From Utricularia gibba (taxonomy: Eukaryota > Streptophyta > Magnoliopsida > Lamiales > Lentibulariaceae): DNA of 64,000 bases. The stretch spans positions 930,001-994,000 of the forward strand of contig NEEC01000012.1 of NCBI GenBank assembly GCA_002189035.1, written 5' to 3'. Positions 34,801-45,984 of the stretch are shown one piece after another; the stretch's first letter is position 1, and the number at the start of each line of letters is the position of its first letter. The notes under the pieces were generated by a model. It was not told the DNA's origin, did no database searches, and saw only the letters and a list, made by a program, of their open reading frames with translations. The position numbers and the translations under genes were made by a program.

Positions 34801-36360
34801 GGGGATCATCCATGATCTAACCGTTTCTAGCTTAGAGGGATCTATCTCAATACCTCTTGCAAATACAATGTGTCCCAAATATTTAACCTCACACTTCTAG
34901 AAAGTACACTTGAAGCATTTAAGATAAAGCTGGCTTTCTTTCAGCCATTGAAATACCCTCTCTAGGTGTATGAGGTGCTCTAAAAAAGTTGGATTGTACA
35001 CAAGGATATCATCGAAGTAGACTAGGAAAAAGTTCCTCATTATGTTATAGAACACTTCATTCATTAGCCACTATAAGGTGGAGGGTACGCTAGCCAACCC
35101 ATATGGCATCATGACGTACTCAAAGTGTCCAGCATGGGTGCAAATGACTCATAAGAGGTCAAGTTTTACAATAATGGAGATAGGGAATTTTACAGGGACA
35201 GTAAAAAGGACAAGATGAAGGTTTGATAACTCCCTTTAAAAGCATTTGCTGGCGATAATTTTCAATTTCTAGTTTCATATGATAGGCAGCCTGGTAAGAT
35301 CTCAGGGCCATTAGTGAGGCCGCCCAGATTCAATGAGGATCTAATGATCACAAGCATGTGAAGGGGGCAGTGTCTTTCGTTCTTGGAAAGTATGATCATA
35401 CTATTATACTAACTCAGTGATGATAGTTAGTGAGAAACAAGATGGCGTGGGGAGATTCTACTGAATACCAATAACGGTATACTTCTTTCCTCTCCGTTCA
35501 AATGTCATCTACTTTCTGTGGAAGTTTAAGGTCACGTCTCCAAGTTTCATCAGCCACTTACTGCCAAGAATAATATCATAATGTAATTTATCAATGGCTG
35601 TGAAATTCTCCTAATAAAAGGTTGACGTCTTCCACTCCCTCAAAGGAGGTGATTTTGATTTCCTCAATAGCCAGCCAAATAGAACATCTTGTTCGAGGTA
35701 GGATGTTAAGGTCTAGGCTTGGAAGCAGTTTCTCGCTTGATGAAGTTGTGGGTGTTGCTCGTATCCATAAGGACAAAAACCATATGGTTAGCAATATTTC
35801 CCACAACAACTAGCTACTCAGGTTCATCAAAGCCTATTCGGGGACTAATAACTACATTTATAGATAACAAAGGCTCTTCCTCACCCCTTTTGGCATCCGC
35901 AAGAGGCTCACCATGTACCAGGTTGGTATTGTTTATCATAGTGAAAGCATAAATTGAGTCTTTGACATTCATCGACTTCTTTGCTCGACATCTTCCTAGC
36001 TTGTAGTTCAAGGATAGGGGCAGCTTGAAAGGATGATTTCTTGACAGGTTTCTAAATAGCCTATGATTGGACCTAGATGCCTCAAGCTAGTGCCATAGCT
36101 TCATTGAGAGATGTGGGTTTCAAGCATCCCCGTTCTCTACATAAAGGTTCCATAAGGCCATGAATAAAAATAGAGGGGTTCGAGCGAGTGGTGAGTCCAT
36201 TAAGCCGCAATGATCTCCATCTTTGCCAACATGTTAGTCATTAGAGCTTGCAAAAGTGATGAGCTTTCTTCAACATGGGTTTCTAGGTCATTCAAGTGTC
36301 CACCTAGTCGTCAAATGATGGTTTCCTCATCAGAAACGTTAACACCATCGTGTGTGTATG
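31830..36360 (-). mobile_element. Ty3/gypsy chromovirus relic with a C-terminal chromodomain
   Basis: Minus strand, from right to left: protease-like and gag-end pieces (36011-35300), RT with FFLVYFDDILVY near 35010 and KYLGHIVFARGIEIDPSKLETVRSW (34878-34669), RNase H ending YSFTIEYKVVKTNNVVDAFSRK (34313-34125), integrase core pieces KYAHFITMKQAL and DHDPIFNSWFW (33960-33435), integrase C terminus KLGPRFHGSFQVEKFGAIAYQLKLP...HVSLLK (32291-32043), and a chromodomain around 32010-31850 (AILDAQHQGSHISLLVQWRGYLIQEATCEHI). The chromodomain puts it in the chromovirus branch. It is interrupted by a solo LTR at 32392-33372 and contains many frameshifts. Confidence 0.85.
32392..33372 (+). repeat. Solo LTR, copy e, with perfect 5-bp target duplication
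   Basis: A 981-bp unit starting TGAGAACACATATTTTTGAG and ending TTTTTGTTTATTA (family end TTTATCA with changes). GTGAC is present on both sides (32387-32391 and 33373-33377). It splits the integrase region of the minus-strand chromovirus relic. No internal genes. It is the shortest of the copies with both ends. Confidence 0.88.
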
Positions 36361-37073
36361 TGTTGAAATATTTCAATGATTTAATTATTTGAAAAGGAAT
36401 TAAGGGAAAAATAATTACTCTAAGACTTCACTTAGTCTTAGGCTATTACAACCGAACTCCTAGTCTTGCATGAGACTAGGTAAAAATGGACATGAATGAG
36501 TTCCCTAATTTTACGAAAGTAGTTGCATCTTATATAGTTGTTCTTGCTCTATAAAAGATAGTCTCTCCTTTCATAATGAACCACCTGAATCTTATGGGTA
36601 GGTGATTTTCTGAGTGGTCAAAAATACCTTTAGAACTTTGAATTACAAAGCCTATGGTTTCTTGATTCTCTTGCTCTTACTCTTTTGTGTGTTCTTGTTC
36701 ATTCTAGCCTACAATCTGAAGGTATTCCCCATGGCTTTTGATTCTATTATTCTTTCAAGCAATCCTACTTCTGATTCTATGCCTTTAGTCACCCTTTCTA
36801 GACCATCATTACCGATCGTACATGTATGCCTTTTGCTAAATATGCCTACTATTGTTTCAACGAATTTGCCATCAATGGTAGTTGTTTACAACCAACAGCA
36901 GATCACTGCTAGATTCCACTCCAATGGTAGGTGTCATTTCTAGATTCAAGCACTTCAATCTGAATGCAACACAACCCATCACAAAGACATTTCCAGATAT
37001 CTCCAAGATTGAACCATTCAACAGTAAACACTTTCGTAAGAGGCAAGATCGGATATATGAACTCTTGTAACAC
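36361..37073 (+). mobile_element. Copia LTR and gag start, cut by the Tat-type element
   Basis: The probable LTR begins TGTTGAAATATTTC at 36361 and has a CTCTATAAAAG TATA box near 36550. An ATG at 36732 opens a gag frame (MAFDSIILSSNPTSDSMPL). Shifted frames to 37070 include FPDISKIEPFNSKHFRKRQDRIYELL, matching the Copia gag pattern ISKLxPFDGxHFKRWQxRV. Coding similarity stops at the TGTTGAGGGC start of the Tat-type element at 37074. The continuation of Copia pol appears beyond 45985 on the same strand. Confidence 0.7.
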
Positions 37074-37330
37074 TGTTGAGGGCAAAAATTGGCATTCGAG
37101 GTGGAGCTGATTTTCGGGTTACTGGTGCAGCCAGAAATACTGCACCTATTCGTGCTTCTTTCGTTCGATTGGACCAGCAAGAAATAATAGTGAGTAGAGA
37201 TTTTTACGTCGAAATTGTCGAAGGACCAAAAAACCACGGAGCTATCGGAGCTCGCCGGAGAGAGTCTTTACTAGATGGTGGTGGTCAGGAAAGAGTACAG
37301 GTTGGGGGGAGAGACTTGGAGTCGAACCCC
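37074..37330 (-). repeat. 3' LTR of the Tat-type element (outer end; inner limit not fixed)
   Basis: The plus strand begins TGTTGAGGGCAAAAATTGG. The first 88 bp recur at 45897, and about 230 bp recur at 62615-62840 with moderate divergence (AAACCACGGAGCTATCGGAGC against AAACCACGGAGTTATTGGAGC). The inner boundary cannot be set because the other LTR is truncated and the polypurine tract is ambiguous. Confidence 0.65.
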
Positions 37331-37605
37331 TTTCTATTCAAAATTTTTCTTACTTATAGAAAAGGTCGAACTGACCGGCCCCTTTCATTCGTGCTCCGTC
37401 ATGTTCACCTCCGTGTTACTCATCAGAAACCACAAGTCCTTCAAGTATCCGTATTTTCTCTGCATCTTTCTCACATTCCTGGGTTAGTTCTATGTTTCGC
37501 TAGATTTTTGAAATCCTCTTCTTGGCATCCTAATCCCTCCACGGGTTTCTGCTCTTCATTTGTCCTCTTTGCAACTTCCTCCATCTTTCAATACTAGAAA
37601 ACGAA

Positions 37606-39575
37606 ATGGGCAGAAAATCTAGTGCACTGAACATCCCACAATCCGCTCCAAATATTGGAATACGCAAGAATATATCATTTCTTAGGCTAGGGATGGTCAG
37701 ATTCCTTGGGGATCTGGGGAAAGGCCTCTTCCCCAATTTAGTCTTCCCATCCTCATTGCCTATTTAGAAAGTGGCCTCTGATTTCCGCTCCATCCCCTAC
37801 TCGTTCAATTTCTTCATATGACTACAATCCCCCTCTATTGCCTAGCCCCGAATTCGATCTTCTGCTTTACTGCCTTTTTGTTCTATTCGGCGGGTATTGA
37901 TCCCACAATGTCCTTGGTATTCCAGAAAGCTAACTCGCCGATGCATGGGTGTGCTCACTTTCAATTTCGCCAGTTTTGAAGATCATCCCGATTTCATCGT
38001 TCAACCTCCCGATACCCATCATGATTGATGGTCTTTATTTGGGTTGCTCCCCCCATAGGAGCTAGATGGAACTTCCCGATTAAGCCTCCCAATCCCTTTG
38101 AGGTTAAACCATTCGGCCGCTTTCGCCCTTCTAACGAATCTCGAAGAGATGTGTATCAGAGGCTCAGTGAATGCTCTATGAAATATGAGTCCCGATCTCA
38201 AATGTTATCGCGAGATACACTAACCGCTTGGGGGATCCTTGGCCACACTTGGGGAGGGCCATGGTCCGATTTCATCATTCCCCTTGGTTCTGAGTTAGAA
38301 TTTCTTCATCTCTTTCAGTCTCCACCCGATATCCCTGTTATTTTCGGTACACCTCCCACTTCCGATTCAACAAATCCATTTCCCTCTAATCCAGTTCCCG
38401 AATCTTCTGTTCGCCCTTCACCTCAAAGGAAAAGAAACCTTCTTATTTCACAGAAACCTTCAAAAAGGCATAGAGGTAGTTAGGTTCTGCCTCCCTGAAT
38501 GGTAATGCCTTTATCATGTTTCACCGCCTTTCCAACTTTTGCATGCAGCTGAAGAGATGGTACGAAGAAGTGCCCTAGAGGACTCGGCGATGGCTCATTT
38601 CTCAGCTGAGATGCCGAGAATACGGGAGCCTAAGGCGACACTTTCCTCACAGCTTTGTTCCCTATTTATTCACTCTCAATTCCTAATTCTAACCCCTTTA
38701 CCTCTTCCTCTAGGCCAGTTTCCTTGAAGTTCGTCCAGATGTTACCGATTTGACTACGGAAGGAGATCAGGTAGTTGAGGTTCCTGAGACTCGGGAACCA
38801 ACCCCTCCCCGACTTCGGAAAAACGGAAAGGGAGACTATCTCCCTCGCTATACCTGCCGAGGGTCCAACTCCCGGCGTGGGGCCCATTTCGGCTGGCGCC
38901 TCTACATCGGCTCCTCCGAATGATATAGAAAGGAGTCCCACTCCTCCGATCGAGATAAGGGAGGATCCTGCCCAACCATAGTCTTAATTTCTGCCGGAGC
39001 TATGAAGGGTCTTAGAGGAGGCAACTCCAAATATCTCGGGAGCTCAGGCCAAAATTATACTCAAGGGAATTTGACAGGTACTTTTCTTCTTTCTCGGGAT
39101 CATACTTAGCCAGTATCCAACTTGATGACCTTTTTCTCAGGCCTTAACCTTTGGATGGGGAATGGCCAAAGAAATGGAGTCCGCTTCGAAAGAGGTTTCT
39201 CAGCTTCGAGCTCAGGTTGCAACACAAGATGCCAAGATAAAGTCGTTGGGAGAGGAAGGGAGCGCATTGAGGAGTATTCTCGGAAAACGTACCCACCCAG
39301 AAGAAGAGTTAGAAAACCTGCTCAGTGAAATGGGGAAGGCGATCGACGACGCCAACTCCCAAAAGGAGAGTTTGGAAGTGTGTTTTGAGGAGGTGGAGAT
39401 AGATTTAAAGCAAGCCAAGGATCGAATTTCGGCCCTAGAAGCCAAGTTGCTTATTCAGGAGGCATCCCAGGGGAAGCTTTTGGAAGACTTCGTGAACTCG
39501 ACTTGCTTTTCCGAGTTATCAGATATCTATGTAGAGGATCTAATCGGTTTGCTTCTATATCAGCAGCAACGGTAA
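37606..39575 (+). CDS. Antisense accessory ORF of the Tat-type element (broken or spliced)
   Basis: It lies between integrase and 3' LTR but on the opposite strand from pol. It begins MGRKSSALNI at 37606; the copy at 63112 begins MGRKSSELNI. A second block at 38025-38483 encodes a globular stretch with ARWNFPIKPPNPFEVKPFGRFRPSNESRRDVYQRLSE and ends with a basic KRKRNL...KPSKRHRG tail. A third block, 39162-39575, is a heptad-rich coiled coil (EMESASKEVSQLRAQVATQ... LKQAKDRISALEAKLL). Blocks are separated by stops, so either introns or decay separate them. It resembles the plant-mobile-domain or gag-like antisense ORFs seen in Tat elements; the function is unknown. Confidence 0.6.
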
Positions 39576-40057
39576 TTCAGTCGAGAATTCGGGCTTTCAA
39601 TCATGGATCCACGCATCGACAAGATAAACTCCCTGATGAAGGATGAGAACATGTTGGATGTTATCGTGAACAAGTTCCAAGCCCCAGAGTTTGGGTTCGA
39701 AGTGGATTGAGAATGCCTAACAGCGCTTGTTTGAGTAAGGATTGGGCAGGAGAATGAGGCCAAGCTGCGGGCGAGGCTACAGGGGCACGTTGGCCTCTCG
39801 GTTGGTCCTCCTACTGATCTCCCTCCCCCTAAACTTTAGTTTCTCTTTCTTTTGCTTTGCTCCCCTAGAGCTAACATTTTGGTCCCCGGTTTGGGGTTTT
39901 TGGATATTTTGGGAGTCACGATTTGGGATTCTTTCCTACATTCTCCTAGTTTTGAGCACATTGCCTTCTGCTTTCTAACAATTGCACCAATTTGCGAATT
40001 GCATGGTTTGCTAGTTACTTAGTTGGACTTTTCTGCCTAAGTATTTGCTACGAATGT

Positions 40058-40845
40058 AACTCGGAACCTCTCGTAGGATGAGTTGCTTCTTCAATTCGAA
40101 GAGGGCCTCTTCTGGCTGGATTCAAGTTTTCAGGATATAGTCAGTTCTATTTTAGGTGCGTTCGCCATTCCAAGGCTCAGAGGTGCACACCTTACTTAGA
40201 GCTTTTCTGGGGCTTACATGAATGGTTTAGGGGAATCAGTGCCCGAGTTGCACCGAGGCTTACCTTTGTTATAGGGGCTTGGATTTCAGAGATCATCTAT
40301 TTCGGGGGAGCCTCGGGTCGGCTTGTTGTCCCCATCACGGGGCTTAGATTTAGGGGATTTGCAAGGACTTACAAGACTCGGATGTTGTGTGTCCCTTGCC
40401 AGCCATTTGCCTTAGTCTTTTCTTATGGGAGCTGAACCGTTACTAGGTAAGTAGGTCGGAACCACTCTTGGGTTGAACAACTTCCCCAATCCATACGGGC
40501 CCTCTTCTGGCTGAGATCCCATTGTTTTAAACATGTGAATTTGCTTTGGGTGCTCTTGCTGTCTCGAGATTCGGCAATAAGGTGTGAGCCTAAGGGCTTT
40601 TTCGGGGCTTACGTAGACGGTTGCAGGAACCGGCACCCGAGTTGTACCAAGGCTTACCCTTACTACTGAGGCCCTGGTTTGACGGAAGGTATAATTCGGG
40701 GGGAGCCTCGAGTTGGTTTGCTGTGCCCATCCAGGGGTAGACTTAGAAGGTTCTCTTGGGCTTACATGACTTGGCCAGGGCATACGAGTTAGACTTAGAG
40801 AGTTTTGCCTGGGCTTATGTGACTTGGCCAGGACTTACGATTTCG
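40058..40845. repeat. Tandem repeat of about 390 bp, two units, in the post-integrase region
   Basis: Unit 1 (about 40058-40449) and unit 2 (about 40450-40845) share ordered landmarks at an offset of about 392: TCGGAACC, GGGCC(C)TCTTCTGGCTG, GGGGCTTAC, GAGTTG(C/T)ACC(G/A)AGGCTTACC and GGGGGAGCCTCG. A smaller repeat of about 60 bp around GGCTTAxxTGACTTGGCCAGG ends unit 2. Tandem arrays in this 3' region are a known habit of Tat/Ogre elements and can seed satellites. Confidence 0.7.
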
Positions 40846-40949
40846 TTAATTCTTCTCCACTTTGGAGGAATTTATAGCCACTTGAGTGTTTTAACGAAGA
40901 GAATACCGGAACCTGCAAAACCCTAGGATAGGGAGTGATGTTGAATCGA

Positions 40950-42171
40950 TCAGACGTAGAATTTCCTCAGATGTGATGCATTCCATGATCTTGGGAATTG
41001 CACGCCATCTAGATGCTCTAGCCGATACGCTCCTTTACCGATTACCCTTGAAATCCAATAAGGGCCTTCCCATTTGCAATGTAATTTTCCCACATGTCTC
41101 TGTGGTTGGATGCTTCGGAGTATCAAGTCTCCTTTCGAGAATTCCCTTGGGAACACAGACTTGTTATAATTCTTTTCGGTTCTTCTCTGGTGAGCCCTTA
41201 GTCGGCTGTAAATACTCTGTCTTTTTTCCTCCAGCAACTCTAATTCTAGTTTTCATAGACCAACATTTTCCTCTTTGTTATAATGTTCTACCCTGTAGCT
41301 CTTCAACGTTAACTCAATCGGGCACATGGCTTCCTATCCGTAAACCAATAAGAAGGGAGATTCTTCCGTGGTGGTTCGAGGAGTGGTGCGATATGACCAC
41401 AGCACCTCATCCAAACGGTCTGCCCACGACCCTCTGAAATCCTAAAACTTGGTCTTCATACTTGTCTAAGCATTCGATTTGTTACCTCCATGAGACCATT
41501 GCTCTGAGGATGATATACCGAAGTGAAGTTGTGCTTGAACGAATATTTATCCAGGAACGCATCCATTCTCCCTCAAGCAAATTGGGTTCCGTTATCGGTC
41601 ACTAGTTCTCGGGGTATCCCGAACCGGATGAAAGATATTTCTCCACAGAAATCGAATAATGGTCTCCTTTGATATTTTTGCTACGGCTTCGGGTTCTACC
41701 CATTTGGAGAAATATTTGACTCCCATGATGACAAATTTCCTCTGACCCGAGTTTTGAGGAAATGGCCCCATAATATCCATCCCCCCACCAATCGAATGGG
41801 CACGAGAGTGGAAGAGTGGTTAGATCGTTTATCGGTTTTCTTGGTATGCTTGCATGGTATTGGCATACTTTGCACTTCTTCACCACCTCAGTAATATCTT
41901 GCCTCATAGTTGGCCAATAATATCCGCTTCTCAAAGCTTTTCGGCATAGGGACCGTATTCCGACATGGCTGCCACATTCTCCTTCATGCAAATCGGTTAT
42001 GAGCTCTTGAGAGTGCTCTTTCCCGATACACCTCAATAGGGGTCCATCCAACGCTCTTCGATACAGTATTCCGCTCACCATTATATATCTCTTTGCTCTA
42101 GTCTCCAACTGTCGGGCTTCCGATTTATCGGGTGGCATTTCTCCGTTTTGCAGGTATCGGATGTACGGCAA
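40950..42171 (-). pseudogene. Tat-type integrase
   Basis: The N-terminal HHCC region is at 42171-41800 (LYRRALDGPLLRCIG, LHEGECGSHVGIRSLCRKALRSGYYWPTM, KKCKVCQYHA). The core starts MDIMGPFPQNSGQRKFVIMGVKYFSKWVEPEAVA (41780-41592) in another frame. The C-terminal block at 41237-40950 is KNYNKSVFPREFSKGDLILRSI... GKLHCKWEGPYWISRVIGKGAYRLEHLDG. The frame changes between blocks show loss of function. No chromodomain follows, as expected outside chromoviruses. Confidence 0.85.
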
Positions 42172-42239
42172 TATCCAATCCTCAAGAGGACTTAGCTGCA
42201 GAGAGATGTCATTTCCTAGTTGCTAGGTAATATTTTTCA

Positions 42240-42572
42240 CTACCCAATCCTCAAGAGGTTGGGTAATATCCAATCCTCAAGAGGTTGGGACTTGATTGTT
42301 GTTCTCGATTTAAATTCAATATCCATCGTATTTAATTCGACCACCCACTTGGCAACCCTTCCAAAAATCTCAAGTCGAGACAAGACATTCTTCAGAGGTT
42401 GATTAATGAACACCACGGTGTGCCGATCTTGGAAATATGACCTCAGCTTGGTGGCTACCATTTTAAGAGCCAAGATGAATTTCTCTGTTACTGTGTAGCG
42501 AGTTTCGGCCGGCAACAAAATCTTGCTCACATAATACACCGGCAGGTGTTTACCTCCTGAGATGGTTGTCAA
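42240..42572 (-). pseudogene. Retrotransposon RNase H (first copy); second RNase H deleted
   Basis: The piece GGKHLPVYYVSKILLPAETRYTVTEKFILALKMVATKLRSYFQDRHTVVF matches the RNase H that follows gypsy RT. Tat elements normally carry a second, distinct RNase H before integrase. Here only about 70 bp separate this domain from the integrase start, so it has been lost. The junction carries repeats of CAATCCTCAAGAGG. Confidence 0.8.
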
Positions 42573-42701
42573 GACTGCGTTGATCGCAATGGGCGATATT
42601 GATAGATAAAGTCCTAGGGGCTCCCCTTCATTCTAAGCAACAAGATGCCGACTTATCAACCGACCGAGATATGAAACGGCTGAGGGTAGCCAATTTACTC
42701 G

Positions 42702-43661
42702 TTAGACTCTGGTACTCCTTAATTGTCCTTTGGGGTTACATTTCGCATATTGCCTTAATCTTCTCGGGGTCATCTCGATTCCTCTCTCCGATACATAATG
42801 TCCAAGGAATTTTCCACTTTGCACCCCAAAGAAACATTTTAGTGGATTGAGCTTTAACCTGTACGACTGACATAGAGAGAAACAAGAGTCCAAATATGCT
42901 AAATCGTCTTCTTCATTCATAGATTTCATGATCATATCGTCCACATACACCTCCATCGAGGTACCGATTTCAGAAGAGAATATTTTGTTCACCAACCTCT
43001 GATAAGTCACCCCAGCATTCTTCAAACCGAAGGGCATCGCCACGCAGCAATAAACCCCATCCTTGGTGTAGAAGGTGGTTTTTGGTTGGTCCTTCTCGGC
43101 AACGAAGATTTGATGATATCCCAAATAGGCATCCATGGTGCTCAGGAATCGGGATCCGGCAATGGCATCCACCAGTTTATCAATCTTTGGCAAGGGGTAA
43201 GGATCCCTTTCACAGCAGGCATTGAGGTCGGGGAAGTCGACACACATTTTCCATTTTCCCCAAGGCTTCAGGACGACGACCGGGTTGGCTATCCATTCGG
43301 GGGATATTGGATCTCCTTCACGTTACCAGCTTCCAGGAGCTCCCTTGTTCTCTTTGATAATTCGGCACTTTTCCTTGGAGAAATGCCATTGTTTCTGCCG
43401 AATTGGCTTCTCCCTCGGGTAGGTGTCAATGTGATGCTCAACAATAGATCGATCAACACCTACAAAGTCTACAGCAGTCAAGGCAAAAATATCGGCATTC
43501 TTCATCAAAAGTTCGGCTAACCTCTCCTCGAATCCAATGTCTAAATTGGCTCCAATATGGGTCACCTTCTGCGCATCTCTTGGTACTAGTTGCATTGACT
43601 TGTATTCCACCGATTCCATTGCTTTATTGGGAGGTTCCCGGGGTTCCTTTTCCACCATCAT
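42702..43661 (-). pseudogene. Reverse transcriptase
   Basis: The upstream block 43661-43323 ends VDFVGVDRSIVEHHIDTYPREKPIRQK, the usual lead into gypsy RT. The main frame 43247-42702 has CVDFPDLNACCERDPYPLPKIDKLVD, FLSTMDAYLGYHQI, MPFGLKNAGVTYQRLVNKIF and the catalytic box VYVDDMIMKS, followed by KCFFGVQSGKFLGHYVSERGIE. The catalytic aspartates are present, but the parts lie in different frames. Confidence 0.9.
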
Positions 43662-43712
43662 TATCTTCAGCTTCTTCGCATAGGGGTCCCGACAAAAAGA
43701 TACATAACAGGA

Positions 43713-44108
43713 TCAGGCGGCGGGTTGGTCGATATCCAGCATGCAGATGCCCCTTGGTGTTGGAAATTTAACTTTCAAATGCACAGTGGAGGGCAACATA
43801 CCGAATTGGTTGATGCCGAGTCGGCCGAGGATGATGTTATACGAGACATCCAAATCCAGAATTAAAAACTCTAGTCTTTTGATCCGATTTCGCCCCAATG
43901 CGCCAAATGTCACAGGTAAGGTTATCTTCCCGATTGTTTGTATGGCCCGTTGATCGAATGCATATAACTCCATGCGCATAGGACGGATATCTCCCTCTTT
44001 AGATGCTGCAAGTAACTCGATGACCTCCTTTTTCATAATGTTGCAGGAAGACCCCTGATCAATAAGAATCCTTCTTACCTTGGTGCTTCCGCATATTCCT
44101 GATACCAC
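43713..44108 (-). pseudogene. Aspartic protease
   Basis: The frame contains RRILIDQGSSCNIM (active site D-x-G-S-S) and later YNIILGRLGINQFGMLPSTVHLKVKFPTPRGI, the typical Tat/Ogre protease and following linker. It sits directly between gag and RT. Confidence 0.85.
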
Positions 44109-44290
44109 CAGAGGTTCATTTCGTGTGGCAGGCCGACCGGAATGTCTTTGTGAGAGAAATTGATTTCCTCCTTTTCCCAGCAGCTTTCTAAATAGAACAT
44201 TTCCCGATCTCGAAAACTTCTCCTCTTCTGGCTTCGTCCAAATATCTCTTCCGTGCTTTCATAGATTCATCGATTTCGGTCCCCCAGATA

Positions 44291-45819
44291 TCACATGGAT
44301 TTCTCGAATATAGGGGGGCTACCTTGTATCTGATGGGTGTTTCTTGAACTTTCTAGTACATCTTGTCCTCTTTTGGGGTTCAGTGCCCTACTGGCACTCG
44401 GGGTTTCCCTTGTTGGTTTCGAGGGGGATTTCGGATATCGGTTACCCTCATTCCTTGGATGCTTGCTACGTCCTCTTTTCCATTCTGCTATTGGCGTAGG
44501 GTTCCGTGTCGCATTGCTTGTTCCGCCACCAGCATGATATTGTTCAACCATCCTTCTCATTACCCAATAGTCGACCGTATTGTGACCTATTGTTTTGTGT
44601 ATCTCACAATAGGCATCCCTTCTGTTCGGTTCCACCTGATATATTTCACGGCGCTTATTCGGCTGGGAGGCCCGATTGGTGTGCCTCTCGCTGTGAGGCC
44701 GAACGGATCTCTACACGACTTTTCATCTCGGCCCTAAGGTCTTCATCGACTCGGATGTACTTCATGATTTTCCTTAGCAATTCTTCGAGATTTTTCCTTG
44801 AGGGCTTAGACAAACTCTTTCCCAACTTCAACGTTCCTAGGGCTCGTTTCATTATTTCTACTCTCTCCTTCAAATCTAGCTGAACATCCTACGCTAGGCA
44901 GTTGAATCGGTCAATGAATCTTCTCAAGCTCTCTTTTCGGTGGTCATACCGAATAGAATACAATGCTGTCTTTGAAGGTGGAGCTTTGATGTTGATAGCA
45001 TATCAGGTAGTAAAGAGTAACACCAACTCTCGATAGGATCCCACACTACAGGGTTCCAACTGCTTGAACCACGTCTTCGCTCCCTTTTGGAGCGAGCAAG
45101 CAAATAGCTTACATTTCATGGCCTCCAAATGTCGGACCATGGCCATCCTATGTCGAAATCGGTCACATGAGATATGGGGTCTCCTTTTCGATCATACTTG
45201 GGTAGTTCGTCGGGGACTCTGAATCCCCTCTTTGGCTCTTCCTCGATTTGCTCATCCGAGAAGGGATCAAAGCGCAGCATTAGGGTTCCAGCTGCTCCTT
45301 CAACACTACTCTTCAAGGCTAGGTCAATATCAGCAAGAACATCCCCTCTTCCAGTGCCTACATTTTGTTCGGAGGCATCCCTGAAGCCTCTACTCTCTCT
45401 TCCTCTCGGCAACGTCTGTATGCTGATGAGTCTTCTTCTCTCACGAATCTGATTTAGCTCTCTTTTCAGCTCTTCTTCCCTTTTTTCCAAGATTTCGCTA
45501 GTCACATTCTCTCTATCTGTTCCCGATTCATAGATGACTTGGTTGCGCCTCTTTCTTCGCAACATCTCCTCCTCGGTTTCGGATTCGGCCTTCGTGTCTG
45601 GCGGTATTCCAGAATCAAGGGTTGCTTTTCCGCTCGTCGTGCGGTTTCGGGAGTCCCCTCCTTTGTGTTGGAGTTCATCCCCGAAGGTGCCCTGAAGTCG
45701 AAGAGGATTTCCATCAAAAGGGCCTTCAATTGTTCCCTACTGATGACCATAAGGCCGGGGTCTTGCATGCCAGTGCTTCCTTCATGGACAAAATTGGTGG
45801 CTATGTTATTTTCCACCAT
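44291..45819 (-). pseudogene. Gag polyprotein
   Basis: An ATG at 45819 (MVENNIATNFVHEGS) opens the gag. The Retrotrans_gag core occurs at 45300-45100 (FRVPDELPKYDRKGDPISHVTDF) and continues in another frame from 45120 to 44650 (SLQKGAKTWFKQLEPCSVGSYRELV, SLRRFIDRFNCLA). A degenerate zinc-finger-like piece YCEIHKTIGHNTVDYW is at 44610-44560. There are frame changes at about 45115 and 44650. Confidence 0.8.
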
Positions 45820-45871
45820 GATCAATATGTGATGAGCGGTTTCTGAGTATTTCTTGAGTGGGACAATAGAT

Positions 45872-45896
45872 CTGCCCCACGGTGGGTGCCAAAAAA
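45872..45896 (-). promoter_or_regulatory. Primer-binding site region of the Tat-type element
   Basis: On the minus strand the LTR end ...CAACA is followed by TTTTTTGGCACCCACCGTGG, a C-to-T-type variant of the TTTGGCGCCCACCGTGGGGC leader common in plant Tat elements. I did not assign the priming tRNA. Confidence 0.55.
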
Positions 45897-45984
45897 TGTT
45901 GAGGGCAAAATCGGCATTCGAGGTGGAGCCGATTTTCGGGTTACTGGTACAGTTGGAAATACCGCACCTATTCATGCTTCTTTA
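45897..45984 (-). repeat. Truncated 5' LTR of the Tat-type element
   Basis: The 88 bp from TGTTGAGGGC to GCTTCTTT match 37074-37161 with a few differences. Copia-like sequence begins directly after, so the outer part of this LTR has been deleted. Confidence 0.8.

Larger units (their letters stand above)
37074..45984 (-). mobile_element. Tat-type Ty3/gypsy element with antisense accessory ORF
   Basis: Minus-strand order from right to left: truncated 5' LTR (45984-45897), primer site, gag (45819-44291), protease (44108-43713), RT (43661-42702), RNase H (42572-42240), integrase (42171-40950), a non-coding region with tandem repeats (about 40845-40058), an ORF on the opposite (plus) strand (37606-39575), and the 3' LTR whose outer end is at 37074. 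The 88 bases at 45897-45984 match 37074-37161, identifying the LTR. An antisense ORF between pol and the 3' LTR is typical of the Tat lineage. The right LTR is cut after 88 bp, so the copy is dead. The element sits inside a Copia relic. Confidence 0.85.

Noticed and set aside
37076-37597. 173-codon plus-strand frame starting in the Tat LTR
   Set aside because: It lies in LTR and leader DNA, and the matching region of the second copy (62620-63110) does not keep the same frame.
44291-44883. Plus-strand frames over the Tat gag (for example 44363-44737 and 44506-44883)
   Set aside because: Shadows of the minus-strand gag, which has clear family motifs.
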